From NCBI RefSeq assembly GCF_000142805.1, contig NC_013083.1, positions 682,001 through 746,000 of the forward strand: 64,000 nucleotides of DNA, given 5' to 3'. Positions 32,512 through 41,400 of this stretch are shown in pieces. The notes under the pieces are model-generated. The model was not told where the DNA came from. It made no database searches and worked only from the letters and a program-made list of their open reading frames with translations. Source of the DNA: Lachancea thermotolerans CBS 6340. Lineage: Eukaryota > Ascomycota > Saccharomycetes > Saccharomycetales > Saccharomycetaceae. Numbering within the stretch: position 1 is the first letter of the stretch; every line of letters begins with the position of its first letter. The position numbers were made by a program, and so were the translations under genes.

Positions 32512-33506
32512 TTTGGTGTTTAGTTGTGATTTTTCGATTTACTGGCTGCTGTTCCACGGTTCTATGGTTGAATCAAGCGGCGACTGTCTTAGTGTAGTCT
32601 CTTGAGTCTTCGAAAAGCTTTACTTATGCTTCTAATTCCCAGATCAGGACCGAAAGTGCTGGCTTCTTCTGCCACCTCAATCCCGCTCCCTTTTATACTC
32701 TGCCCAAAAAATGAAAGTAGTTGCCGTGTGTCGTGATTTATGTTTTTGATCGCGAAATAAACAAAAACAAAACAAAGACAAAGTGCGGCATCCACAAGAT
32801 TAACGAGCTCCGGGACGATACTATTTCATGTTCGTGGGCTGGACGCTTTGTGCTCCGACTTTGCGCGATCATCGGTTTGGGCGGGCTTGGTCACATTGTA
32901 GTAGAGGTTGAGCATGACCGTTCTGCCAGATTTACCGTGTATTTTGAGGCGCCCGTTGTTGGGCGTTTCCAACGGTTAGAAATTACAGATCTGACAGAAG
33001 TAACCCAATAGGCAAACAGGATTGCAGGTTGACGCTGTCGAGCAAGCTGCAGCAGTAGCCAGTAGTATCAGTATCAAACTGCCGGGTCACATGAGGTGCT
33101 ATACGCCGGACCTAGCTACTAGTGCGACAGGGTTGAGATCTACAGGCATCGTATATTTAGGTATCTGAGATGGCCAAGACGCCCGTAGCCATGGGGTCAT
33201 TTTTTTAACTAAGATACGCACTTTGAAGAATCCTGTTTTCTGTCACTCAATTGTTCGCGCAAGCGTTTTAATGCCTGCGTTAACTGATATATCAATCACG
33301 GGACCACTTGCACAAAATATATCGTGCGCTCCCGTGGGAGCCGCAGCAAGAGCAGGTGGACCTTTAAAAAGACCCCCTGATCCTTTGGCCAGGACAATCG
33401 AGCGCCTGCTCTTGTGTTGCAGCACGCCGAAGAGTTTGAATGACAATTGAAACCAACTATATTAAATATTATACCGTAGATGCTTTTACCGTGCTGAAAT
33501 TTCAAA
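32512..33506. other. Tropomyosin promoter and APJ1 3' region
   Basis: About 1 kb with the tropomyosin TATA at its start. Overlapping short frames on both strands near 33.2-33.5 kb show no family features. S. cerevisiae has NIS1 immediately after TPM1; here that place is empty and the NIS1 candidate is further on. Confidence 0.5.
32691..32697 (-). promoter_or_regulatory. TATA box of tropomyosin
   Basis: TATAAAA on the minus strand, about 180 bases before the tropomyosin ATG at 32511. Assigned by match and spacing. Confidence 0.5.
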
Positions 33507-34895
33507 TCAATGCACTGTGCAGCCGCCGTTCTGCTCATCGGCTACATCGCTGTCGTTGCTGTCGTCATCCGCATACTTGCGGCGCTTGCTCGATGCACTT
33601 TGTCCGCGGGCCTGCCGCTTCCGATAACTGTCTCTAGACAGCTCGAGGTCCGGAGCAAAGTTGCTGAGAACGTGCTCCTCAACCTCCCTGCCCTCGACAG
33701 CGACCGCTGGCTCTCCTGCGCCCGAGTTCGCCCCAGGTTCCTGGCCTAGCGCGGCTCTCAACGCCTCAACGGTTTCCGGCTTAAGTGATTCAGGGAAAGC
33801 GACATCGAACCGAATGTACAGGTTACCAAACCTGCCGCCACTCTTAGGCATCCCCATGCCTTCCACGCATTTAATTGCTCCCGGTTTCAAGATCTCCCCC
33901 GGCAAAACGTCAATTTTCAGCAGTTTGCCGGAAGGATGGGAGTCCACCCACACAGGGCCGCCGCACAGGCTGGTTTTCAGGTCAACCTTACAGTGGTCCA
34001 GCACCAAGCTAGCATCGCGATGGCGCCAGAACGCTTTGTGCGGGAGCTGTTCCAGAATAATGATCACATCTCCAGGTATCACATGCTCGCTACCAAGCTC
34101 TGAACCAACAACCTCATCCGCCTCCCCAGGCAGTACAACCTCTTGGCCATTTTCCATTCCCTTGTGAACCTCGATGTCAAATATTCTGCGTTCTCTGATG
34201 CACCCCTGCCCGTTGCAGTCCCTACAGATATCTTTCTGCTTCATAAAACTGCCGCGACCGGCACAGTCGCTGCATGTTGACGACCATGTTTGGACCATGG
34301 GACCATGCCGCTTCGTTTCTGTCCGTATACCGCGTCCACCGCATGTGTAGCACTGCGACGCCTTCAAGCCGCCCTCGCCTTTGCACTTTTTGCAAAGTCG
34401 AGTTCTTTTCAAAGCAAGTTTCGCTCTCTTACCATGATAAACCTCTTCTAGAGTACACTTGAGGTAGTGCTTTATGTCGGGGCCGCGAGGCAACTCACGA
34501 CGCGATGGCGCTGTATGAGCGCCCTGTCGCTTTCCAAAGAACGACATGTCGTCGTTGAAGAAGCTGCCTGTCGTGCTTCCTCCGCCGAAAAACTGCGCGA
34601 ACAGGTCCCCTGCAGACATCCCCGATTGCTCCTGGTAACTAGTGGATTCTGTATGCCACTGGCTTTCGTCCGCTGTTCCGAACCTGTCGTACATCTCGCG
34701 CTTTCTTTCGTCCTTGAGAATTTCGTAAGCTTTGCAGATCTGCTGGAACTTGAGCTTCGACTCCTCTGAGTGTCCGTTTTTGTCAGGATGGTGTTTCAAC
34801 GCGTTGACGCGATACGCCTTTTTTATATCTTGGCGCGATGCGCTAGCAGAAACGCCTAATATATCGTAGAGTTCACTATTCGACACCGACTTCAT
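33507..34895 (-). CDS. APJ1: Type I J-domain cochaperone Apj1
   Basis: Apj1 is a DnaJ-type Hsp40 that stimulates Hsp70, with roles in protein disaggregation and turnover of SUMO-marked proteins in the nucleus. The 462 residues have a J domain (about 6-72) with the HPD triad (HHPDKNG), a Gly/Phe-rich stretch, and a zinc-binding domain with four CxxCxGxG-type motifs (about 168-245). The C-terminal client-binding domain contains SLCGGPVWVDSHPSGKLLKI and LPGEILKPGAIK, which match Apj1 rather than Ydj1 or Xdj1. The C-terminus ends in basic nuclear-like residues with no CaaX box. Shorter than S. cerevisiae Apj1 (528), mainly in the low-complexity G/F region. Confidence 0.93.
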   Translation of the reverse strand: MKSVSNSELYDILGVSASASRQDIKKAYRVNALKHHPDKNGHSEESKLKFQQICKAYEILKDERKREMYDRFGTADESQWHTESTSYQEQSGMSAGDLFAQFFGGGSTTGSFFNDDMSFFGKRQGAHTAPSRRELPRGPDIKHYLKCTLEEVYHGKRAKLALKRTRLCKKCKGEGGLKASQCYTCGGRGIRTETKRHGPMVQTWSSTCSDCAGRGSFMKQKDICRDCNGQGCIRERRIFDIEVHKGMENGQEVVLPGEADEVVGSELGSEHVIPGDVIIILEQLPHKAFWRHRDASLVLDHCKVDLKTSLCGGPVWVDSHPSGKLLKIDVLPGEILKPGAIKCVEGMGMPKSGGRFGNLYIRFDVAFPESLKPETVEALRAALGQEPGANSGAGEPAVAVEGREVEEHVLSNFAPDLELSRDSYRKRQARGQSASSKRRKYADDDSNDSDVADEQNGGCTVH

Positions 34896-35651
34896 CGCAC
34901 TTCAGTATTCTGTTATCTGACATGCACAGTCCTCTTCCAAGTAGCTTAAACAATTCCTGGAAGATGTGCCATAGATATGCCTTCCGCGCAGCATTGCCTC
35001 TTATAAATTCGAAGGTCTTCCTCTAGAAACAGTTTTCCATAAATTTCCATGGTCACGTGTATGCGGCGAAACTTGGATAAGAGATTCGAACCCTTGAGTA
35101 AAGAAGCGTGCTCGTTCTGACTACCCCGGAGGCGTTTCGGAAGGCCTGAAGGCTGCACCGGACTCCACCGAGCTACGAGATACCATCGTAGCAACTCCGG
35201 AAGTGGGGACTTCTCCTCAAGTCAAATTCCGAGGCTAGAATAAGTATTTGGAGCAAACGCTGGGAAACTATCCGAGTATCATGCATATTCGCGTTTGAAT
35301 ATAACAACGGAAGGAACTCGAGAGGCAGCGGCAAAGTATGCTTGTGTTTTCTCTTTACGTTACCTGCTGTTTTGTCACGTGATCCCGATCAGCGCTAGAT
35401 GTGTTTTACGCGCGTTTGCGGGGCCTTTGTTTTAAGTGGCTTAAGAGTTCATAAATTCGCGTAGCTCGGTGTGTATTATTATACGTTTCGTTCTTCCTTC
35501 CTTAACGGTTAAGTCGTTGCCGGAACATTCCTCTCTCTAGCCCAGCTCTGTTTTATAGGAGGGAAAAATATTGAAACTTTTGAACGCTGTTTTCCCTCAA
35601 GAGCAAACGTCAAGAGTCAGTGTCCAGGTGGAAACCAGGAAACCGTCTTTA
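34896..35651. other. APJ1-TMA108 divergent intergenic region
   Basis: About 750 bases with CACGTG at 35054-35059 and 35376-35381. The frame before TMA108 is open for 27 codons upstream of its ATG, without another ATG. A T-arm-like segment near 35.08 kb does not extend to a cloverleaf. Confidence 0.5.
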
Positions 35652-38354
35652 ATGTTCTCGCTGACCAACTGTGTGGTACCCAAGCGGTATAATGCCTCCC
35701 TAGTTTTGGACCATGAAAAGGCTAATTTCCGCGGTGTTCTGAAGGTCGAACTTGAGCCTCGCCAGGGCGCCAAGGAACTTAGCGAATTTTCGCTACATGG
35801 GGAGAACCTAATCGTCCTTTCTGCACACATAGGAAATTTGAAATTCACGGTGAAGTACGATAGACCGGGAAAAGCTATCACTTTCTCGACAGACAAGCCA
35901 ATTGATGTCTCCAACGGACAGCGAGTGGAACCTCTTATTCTAGAATACATCGGCAAGATCAACGCTATCAAGACGTACAAAGATGCCACTAGGGGAATCT
36001 TCAAGACCAATTACATGGACTCAGAGACTGGCAGCAGCGATAACTACGTGATCGCTACGCACTCACAACCTGGCTTTGCTCGTATGATTCTTCCATGTAT
36101 CGATGAAGTCAACCATAAGGCACAGTTCCAGCTCGATATTACTGCTCACGAGCGCTTCCAAATAGTATCCAATACCGCCGCGGTTTCAGAGGAGAGGATC
36201 CCAGAGAGCCAGCAGAAGCGTGTGTTCTTTGACACGACGCCGTTGATGACTCCATCGCTGTTGGCCTTTGTTTTAGGTGACCTACGGTCAATTGAGTCCA
36301 AAGTTGCGCTGCCTCAAGGAGAGCTCCCAGTTCGGTTCCTCGCTGCTCAACAAGTCGAGCTTGCAGCATTTGGCCTTGACACAGTCTGCAAATACCTACC
36401 TGCCCTGCAAGAAATGTTCAAATTAAGCTTTCCTATTGCCAAGCTCGACTTTGCACTGTTGCCTTTTCTAAGTGACATGGCTATGGAGAACTTTGGTCTC
36501 ATAACCATTCAACAAGACAACGTGTTACTGGGTCCTACTAATTTGGCCGATGCAAGTGTCCAGTCTCGGGTTGAGCAGCTGCTTGTCCACGAGTTGGTCC
36601 ACCAGTGGATGGGAAACTACATCTCTTTCGACTCCTGGGATCATTTGTGGTTCAACGAGGCCTTTGCGACATGGTGCGCATGTGAAGTACTGAGCAACGT
36701 TAAGGGGGCAGATTACTTTGCTTCAGATGACTACTTGTTTCAATTAGAATCATGCCTCAAGAGGGACTCTATCCCAGAGAGTCGAAGCATTTCAGACACC
36801 TGTAAATCGGACCACGTTGCGCAAACAGCCGACGCAGTTGACCCCCAGAACTATGCTAAAGGAATATCTTTAATAAGGTCTTTACAGTGTAGCGTTGGAA
36901 AGGAAAATTTCAAGCTAGCCCTGCAAGAGTTTGTAAGCGACGAAAAATTCCACAATCGGAGCATTAAACCTTCCGAAATATGGACTTTCTTTGGAAAGAA
37001 GTTGCGCTCGGAAAACATCCCCAACTATATGTTTTCATGGGTACACACCCCAAGCTTTCCTATATTGCATGTAACGCAAGAGAGTGGAAAAACCACCTTG
37101 CAACAGCACCGAGTTAAGTCCGCTCCAGATCAGCAGTTCGAAGACGTGCCTTACCACATACCCCTCTTTACGAGGCTGCCAGATGGGTCTCTGGACAAGA
37201 ACCATGCTCTCCTCACGGATAGGACATTGAGTCTGGATTATCCTGTTGTGTCTTTTAACTCAAACGTTCAAGGGTATTACAGGGTATCCTACGAATCCGC
37301 CTCATGCTATGAGCAAATAGCACAAGCTATCTCAAGTGGCGCTCTGTCCGAGCTTGACCTTTACGGAATAATGCGCGATCTCAACGACTTTATTGGTAAT
37401 GAGATTTATCAAAATAAGGAGCATCTTGACGGACTGATCCATATCATTTCAAAAACGGTTCCCAAGATTGATAATGAGACGCTTTCAAAGTATTATATTG
37501 GTTGGAGCATGGGCTTAAAAATTTTAGAGCAGCTTGACTTGAGTGTGATGAGATTTGCCAGCAGTGGCAAAGACTTGGACCTCGAGAAATTGATCATTGC
37601 GCCCTTTTTCAAGCGGATAGATTGGCCGGAAAGCTTTCATGGATCCAAGCGCGATGCCTACGAGATAGATGTGATGGCACAGGTTTTGTCTTTGGGGAAG
37701 AAACTGCCTGAGGTTCAAGCGTTGTGTGCTAAATATTTTAAGAAAGTACTTCAGGGCCCTAAAGCTGCCATACCATTTGAACTAGTTGGTAGCATCTTCA
37801 CAGTTGTATCATTCCAGAACACTACTTTGAAACAGTGGAAGAAACACTTTGAGCTTGCAAAGTCCAGCCAAGGGATAGCACCTCATGTAACAGGTTGCTC
37901 ACCTGCTGACTTGCAAACTGTGGCCTTGGAAACAATAGGCTTTTCCACATCATTAGAACTGGTCCAAAAAGCCTTGAACTTTGTTCTCACAAATATCAGC
38001 TTAGGAGGTAGTGAGAAAGCCTTGTTTGGAATGTCTTATAATGCAAAAGAAAAATGCGGTAATCAATGCGTGCGCGACGTGGTCTGGGAATGGTTCATTC
38101 AGCATTACGATCAGTGGGCTAGAAAATCCTTGTCGGGCGGCTCGCAAGAGAGCGGGAAGATAAAGAGCACGTTGATGGCTCTATCGGTTATCGTTTTTGA
38201 AATGTGGCTGGATACCCCAGAGAAAATTGACACTTTTACAGCCATGAAACAGAGCGCTTTTGGAACGACATTAGGCGTTTCGGAAATTTGGGCATCCGTG
38301 AAGGATAGCCAGCTTTCGAAAATGAAGATCTATCAGGGTCTTTTGGGATTCTAG
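35652..38354 (+). CDS. TMA108: Tma108, M1-aminopeptidase-like nascent-chain factor
   Basis: Tma108 binds ribosomes and recognises the N-termini of selected nascent chains. It belongs to the M1 metallo-aminopeptidase family. The ATG at 35652 gives 900 residues (946 in S. cerevisiae). The zinc site is complete: HELVH at about 315-319, then 18 residues, then the Glu of FNEAF. The exopeptidase motif that is normally GAMEN reads MAMEN here (in SDMAMENFGL, about residues 276-285), so the first Gly that helps hold the substrate N-terminus is replaced. That fits a protein that binds rather than trims N-termini. In S. cerevisiae TMA108 lies beside OM45, next to TPM2. Confidence 0.93.
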   Translation: MFSLTNCVVPKRYNASLVLDHEKANFRGVLKVELEPRQGAKELSEFSLHGENLIVLSAHIGNLKFTVKYDRPGKAITFSTDKPIDVSNGQRVEPLILEYIGKINAIKTYKDATRGIFKTNYMDSETGSSDNYVIATHSQPGFARMILPCIDEVNHKAQFQLDITAHERFQIVSNTAAVSEERIPESQQKRVFFDTTPLMTPSLLAFVLGDLRSIESKVALPQGELPVRFLAAQQVELAAFGLDTVCKYLPALQEMFKLSFPIAKLDFALLPFLSDMAMENFGLITIQQDNVLLGPTNLADASVQSRVEQLLVHELVHQWMGNYISFDSWDHLWFNEAFATWCACEVLSNVKGADYFASDDYLFQLESCLKRDSIPESRSISDTCKSDHVAQTADAVDPQNYAKGISLIRSLQCSVGKENFKLALQEFVSDEKFHNRSIKPSEIWTFFGKKLRSENIPNYMFSWVHTPSFPILHVTQESGKTTLQQHRVKSAPDQQFEDVPYHIPLFTRLPDGSLDKNHALLTDRTLSLDYPVVSFNSNVQGYYRVSYESASCYEQIAQAISSGALSELDLYGIMRDLNDFIGNEIYQNKEHLDGLIHIISKTVPKIDNETLSKYYIGWSMGLKILEQLDLSVMRFASSGKDLDLEKLIIAPFFKRIDWPESFHGSKRDAYEIDVMAQVLSLGKKLPEVQALCAKYFKKVLQGPKAAIPFELVGSIFTVVSFQNTTLKQWKKHFELAKSSQGIAPHVTGCSPADLQTVALETIGFSTSLELVQKALNFVLTNISLGGSEKALFGMSYNAKEKCGNQCVRDVVWEWFIQHYDQWARKSLSGGSQESGKIKSTLMALSVIVFEMWLDTPEKIDTFTAMKQSAFGTTLGVSEIWASVKDSQLSKMKIYQGLLGF

Positions 38355-38612
38355 ACAAATGTTTGGAATGGAAAGCTCACCAGGCTTTTCAACCGGGCCG
38401 TGACTGATCGGGGACTTACACCGTGTAAATATCCGTAAGCCAGAACGATAGTTCAGAAGACTTATTGTTACATATAAAGCTTACGCCCATACTTATAGAG
38501 ACTTATAGAATTGGCAATAGCGGGTGATTAACTCTAAAAGTTGCGGCTCTTCTCGAGCACTTTGCTGAGCTAGATCTCAAGTTATTTTCTATCAATTTAT
38601 GCACGCTAGACT

Positions 38613-39986
38613 TTAAGAGACCAGCCTTAGTCTACGTATGCCCTGATGCCTTCCCGAGCTTGAAATTGAGCTTGCCTCGTCCTTACAAGAGCCTGCGTAA
38701 GTGTCATCGCCTCGAGTGTTTCTCGCGCCAAAATCGTTAATCCAGGAAGCTTGAAGCGCTAAGCTAGAGCACCTCGATAATGGCTGGCTGGCATCGCTTT
38801 CTGAAGTCGACACTTTATCTGAGTTGGAGCTGTTGACGAGATACATCCGAAACTGGATCCGCTGAAGAACAACACTCATAACGTAGTGTCTCCATACATC
38901 GTAGAGTTGAGGGTTTTGTAGTTGAAGAGTAATGTTCTTGCGGGAGCCTGGCACAGATTTTGACCTTCGTAGCGTCCGCACCCGCTGAGGTAGGGGGGAG
39001 GGCCGGCGTATGCTGTTCCTGTGTAAGCCCTTCTGAGAGTTCAAGCTCTGTCTATATAAAGAGCCAGCCGAAACGAATTTGTACGTAAACTTCGGATGAA
39101 GCCGCAGCACCTGCCAGAACGCAGGAGGTTTCAATTGCATCGTCAGAAAGTGCTGTGACGTCGTGAAGTCTGTAACGGGAGTGCTTTCCGGCGCCACATA
39201 GTCCATAGCAGAAGCCAGCTCGGCGCGAGACCGGTACTTGTATCTTGGGGGCAAGCCCGGCGCGCGGCGCAACGAGAATCCACGGTGGAAGATGAAATTT
39301 CCTGAACTCGCGAAAGACGCCATTTCGCTTTTGTTAGAGAAGTCCTTGCGCTTGGAAAGCGAGGGGGCGCGCCGGACAGAGGAGGCACTCCGGGCAGAGG
39401 GGGTCCTCTGAGGACGTTTCTGAGCACGTTTAGAGTAGCGCGACCACTTGCATACTTTGTCTAGGATGCCGAGGGTATTGTTAGAGTCACTGTTGTGGGC
39501 TTCCAAGGCCTGCTGCCGAAGTTTGGCACGCTGCTCAAAGTTCCTAGTTTGCTGGAGATCGAACTGGCTCATCGTCAGCTGCTGGCTGACAAAGGGCTTG
39601 CTTTGCTCGGACTCGGACTCGTCCAGGATGGTTACCGTCTGCGAGTGCTGCGGCCTGTGGGTGCGGTAAGGCACCGGGACTCTTTGAGGCAAAGCGGTGG
39701 TCGCGCAGGTGGTCTTGAGCCTCAAGGGCTCATCAGAGCTGCGGTTGTGAGCGTCGATGAGAGGTTGGATGAGCGACTGCTCTTGCTCCTCGTCAGTCAT
39801 ATCTTCGGCGTCCTCAAGCGCGCGTGCTGCGTTGGTTCGTTGGTAGAAGGGCAGCCGGTCCGAATCGGGAGAGGATGGAGAGGTGCTAGTGGGGTAGCAG
39901 TGAAGTGCATTGGAGAGGCGAGGGTTTTGAATACTGAGGTCTACCACGATGGACTCCTGCGACAACAGGGAGTACTCGGAACACAT
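38613..39986 (-). CDS. NIS1: Candidate Nis1, bud-neck protein
   Basis: A 457-residue Ser/Arg-rich protein with no catalytic domain that I can see. A charged N-terminal third, a basic Ser-rich middle (residues about 190-225), and a conserved-looking block at about 280-380 (QLKPPAFWQVLRLHPKFTYKF, then LYDVWRHYVMSVVLQRIQFRMYL) suggest a regulatory or scaffold protein. The name comes from position: between TPM and OM45/MKS1, S. cerevisiae has NIS1, APJ1 and TMA108, and this is the remaining gene. Its strand is right if the three genes were inverted together. Nis1 (407 residues) is a septin-ring-associated protein of unknown activity. The frame opens with TTG; the ATG is the next codon. Confidence 0.55.
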   Translation of the reverse strand: MCSEYSLLSQESIVVDLSIQNPRLSNALHCYPTSTSPSSPDSDRLPFYQRTNAARALEDAEDMTDEEQEQSLIQPLIDAHNRSSDEPLRLKTTCATTALPQRVPVPYRTHRPQHSQTVTILDESESEQSKPFVSQQLTMSQFDLQQTRNFEQRAKLRQQALEAHNSDSNNTLGILDKVCKWSRYSKRAQKRPQRTPSARSASSVRRAPSLSKRKDFSNKSEMASFASSGNFIFHRGFSLRRAPGLPPRYKYRSRAELASAMDYVAPESTPVTDFTTSQHFLTMQLKPPAFWQVLRLHPKFTYKFVSAGSLYRQSLNSQKGLHRNSIRRPSPLPQRVRTLRRSKSVPGSRKNITLQLQNPQLYDVWRHYVMSVVLQRIQFRMYLVNSSNSDKVSTSESDASQPLSRCSSLALQASWINDFGARNTRGDDTYAGSCKDEASSISSSGRHQGIRRLRLVS

Positions 39987-40425
39987 CAACGTGCCTTGCG
40001 TTCGATCTTAGCCTCGCCGGGGTATGTTACGTGCATTCTGGTTGTTGATGGACGGTTCCCGAGTTGAGGCTGAGAGGGCCAGACGCAGAGGTTGCGGTTG
40101 GCTAAGGTTGAGAACCAGCCATTTGATTTTTGGTGATATTTCGAATGGCTGGTTTCCTCAAGATGAGCTCAGTGATATTTTTCATGTTTTGTTCTGTAGG
40201 TGCTATATTCAGAACTGCGAGTGTCTGGAGAAGGGTAGAACCAGAAAAGTCAGTGGGCCCCTAAACAAAGCTGCCACACGGAAGGCCACAATTGCAACGG
40301 TGAGTGAGCGTGCTACCAGAAAAATTTGTAGGCGTCCTTAGCGGCCCTGGCCGCCCCTACCAGAATCCGCGATTCCCACCAGGGTAGCATCGCGTCGCCG
40401 CAGGCGCGCGCGTCCGAACCCAGCG

Positions 40426-40979
40426 CACGTGACACACATCACGTCTCCCGAAACTGTCACCACCACTCAATCCACTCAACCCACGTGATCAACTGATCTC
40501 TCCGCTGTCACGACCAACGGAATCATAAGACACGAAGACGATCACGATCCACGCATTATGTACCTGCGCACGGCGGCCGATCCCTTCGACAGCCTCGTAT
40601 CCCACGTCACGTGTATGACGCATTCTCTCTGCACCTTTTCCCATGCACTGCAGCCCGTCCGCTCCGGACCCGCGATTCTCGGCGCGTGCTTCTCCGCGCC
40701 GCCTTCCTCACGTCAGCAGCACGTCTCCTACGGAACGAGGCTTACGAGGACGCCAGCTTCCGGGATCGCCCAGGACGGAAGTGACGCGTGCTCAAAGCAA
40801 GTGTTAAACGGGCCGCAAACATACGCAGGACAACGAACGCCTGAGGAACGCCACGAGCAGGGGTTTTGGAGTGCCCATTGGACACACACAATGTTCGCAA
40901 TATGGGAGCCCTAGCAGTGGCGGCGACCGGGTTTCTCGCCGCCCAGCCGCGTCGGAAACTCAACCTTCATTAGCACGTG
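40426..40979. promoter_or_regulatory. Group of CACGTG E-boxes upstream of OM45
   Basis: CACGTG occurs at 40426-40431, 40482-40487, 40608-40613 and 40974-40979. In yeasts this palindrome is bound by Cbf1 and Pho4, and Cbf1 regulates many mitochondrial and respiratory genes in non-Saccharomyces species. Which factor binds here is inference. Confidence 0.5.
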
Positions 40980-41182
40980 ACCTACCGCGTGCGAAAATTG
41001 CGGACCGCGACGTGCGTACCGCACGTCGCACGGCGGCCGGCTCCGCTCGTCCACAGTGACCCTACCGGTTGTCTCCAGCAACCTCTAATGGCAATAACGC
41101 AAGGGCAAAGGCAATGGCAAAAAAAGGGACACGGAGATGGGGCAAAAGTGTTAGCCGGATTCAGGGGCGCGAACGAAAAACG

Positions 41183-41190
41183 TATATAAA
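41183..41190 (+). promoter_or_regulatory. TATA box of OM45
   Basis: TATATAAA about 210 bases upstream of the OM45 ATG at 41401. Assigned by match and spacing. Confidence 0.5.
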
Positions 41191-41400
41191 GAGGCGGGTT
41201 CAGCGGCTGGGGAAGTCGGTCGCGGGCTTTCATCTAGATTCAGTAATAGCATTGTCGGGATTTATCGGAATACTAGGCAACAAGGTTTCAAGAACAACCT
41301 CGTTTTCCAAGAAGTCACTGTATTGATAGCGACGGGTATTGTATCTGGACAGATCCGACTGAGAAGCTGAACAAGCGGTACACAGCATAGCATAAGAAAT

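Larger units (their letters stand above)
39987..41400. other. NIS1-OM45 divergent intergenic region
   Basis: A 1.4-kb GC-rich spacer with four CACGTG sites (40426, 40482, 40608 and 40974) and a TATATAAA at 41183-41190 upstream of OM45. Frames such as 40558-40914 have Arg/Ser/Pro-rich, low-information products and are not called. Confidence 0.55.

Noticed and set aside
33223-33450. Overlapping 67-80 codon frames near 33.2-33.5 kb
   Set aside because: Present on both strands over the same bases with no conserved features; treated as chance.
35068-35150. Possible tRNA on the minus strand (AAGGG-TTCGAAT-CTCTT arm)
   Set aside because: Only the T arm fits. No matching acceptor strand, D arm or anticodon stem is found at the right distances; chance or an old relic at best.
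35571-35651. 27-codon N-terminal extension of TMA108 from a TTG
   Set aside because: No ATG upstream in frame and no splice signals that would supply one; the ATG at 35652 gives a normal family start.
40558-40914. 118-codon frame in the NIS1-OM45 spacer
   Set aside because: GC-rich promoter DNA with competing frames on both strands and no recognisable domain; E-boxes fit a regulatory role better.
40400-41000. Centromere-like CDEI motifs (CACGTG with AT flanks)
   Set aside because: No AT-rich CDEII or CDEIII consensus follows; the sites are in GC-rich DNA and behave like promoter E-boxes.
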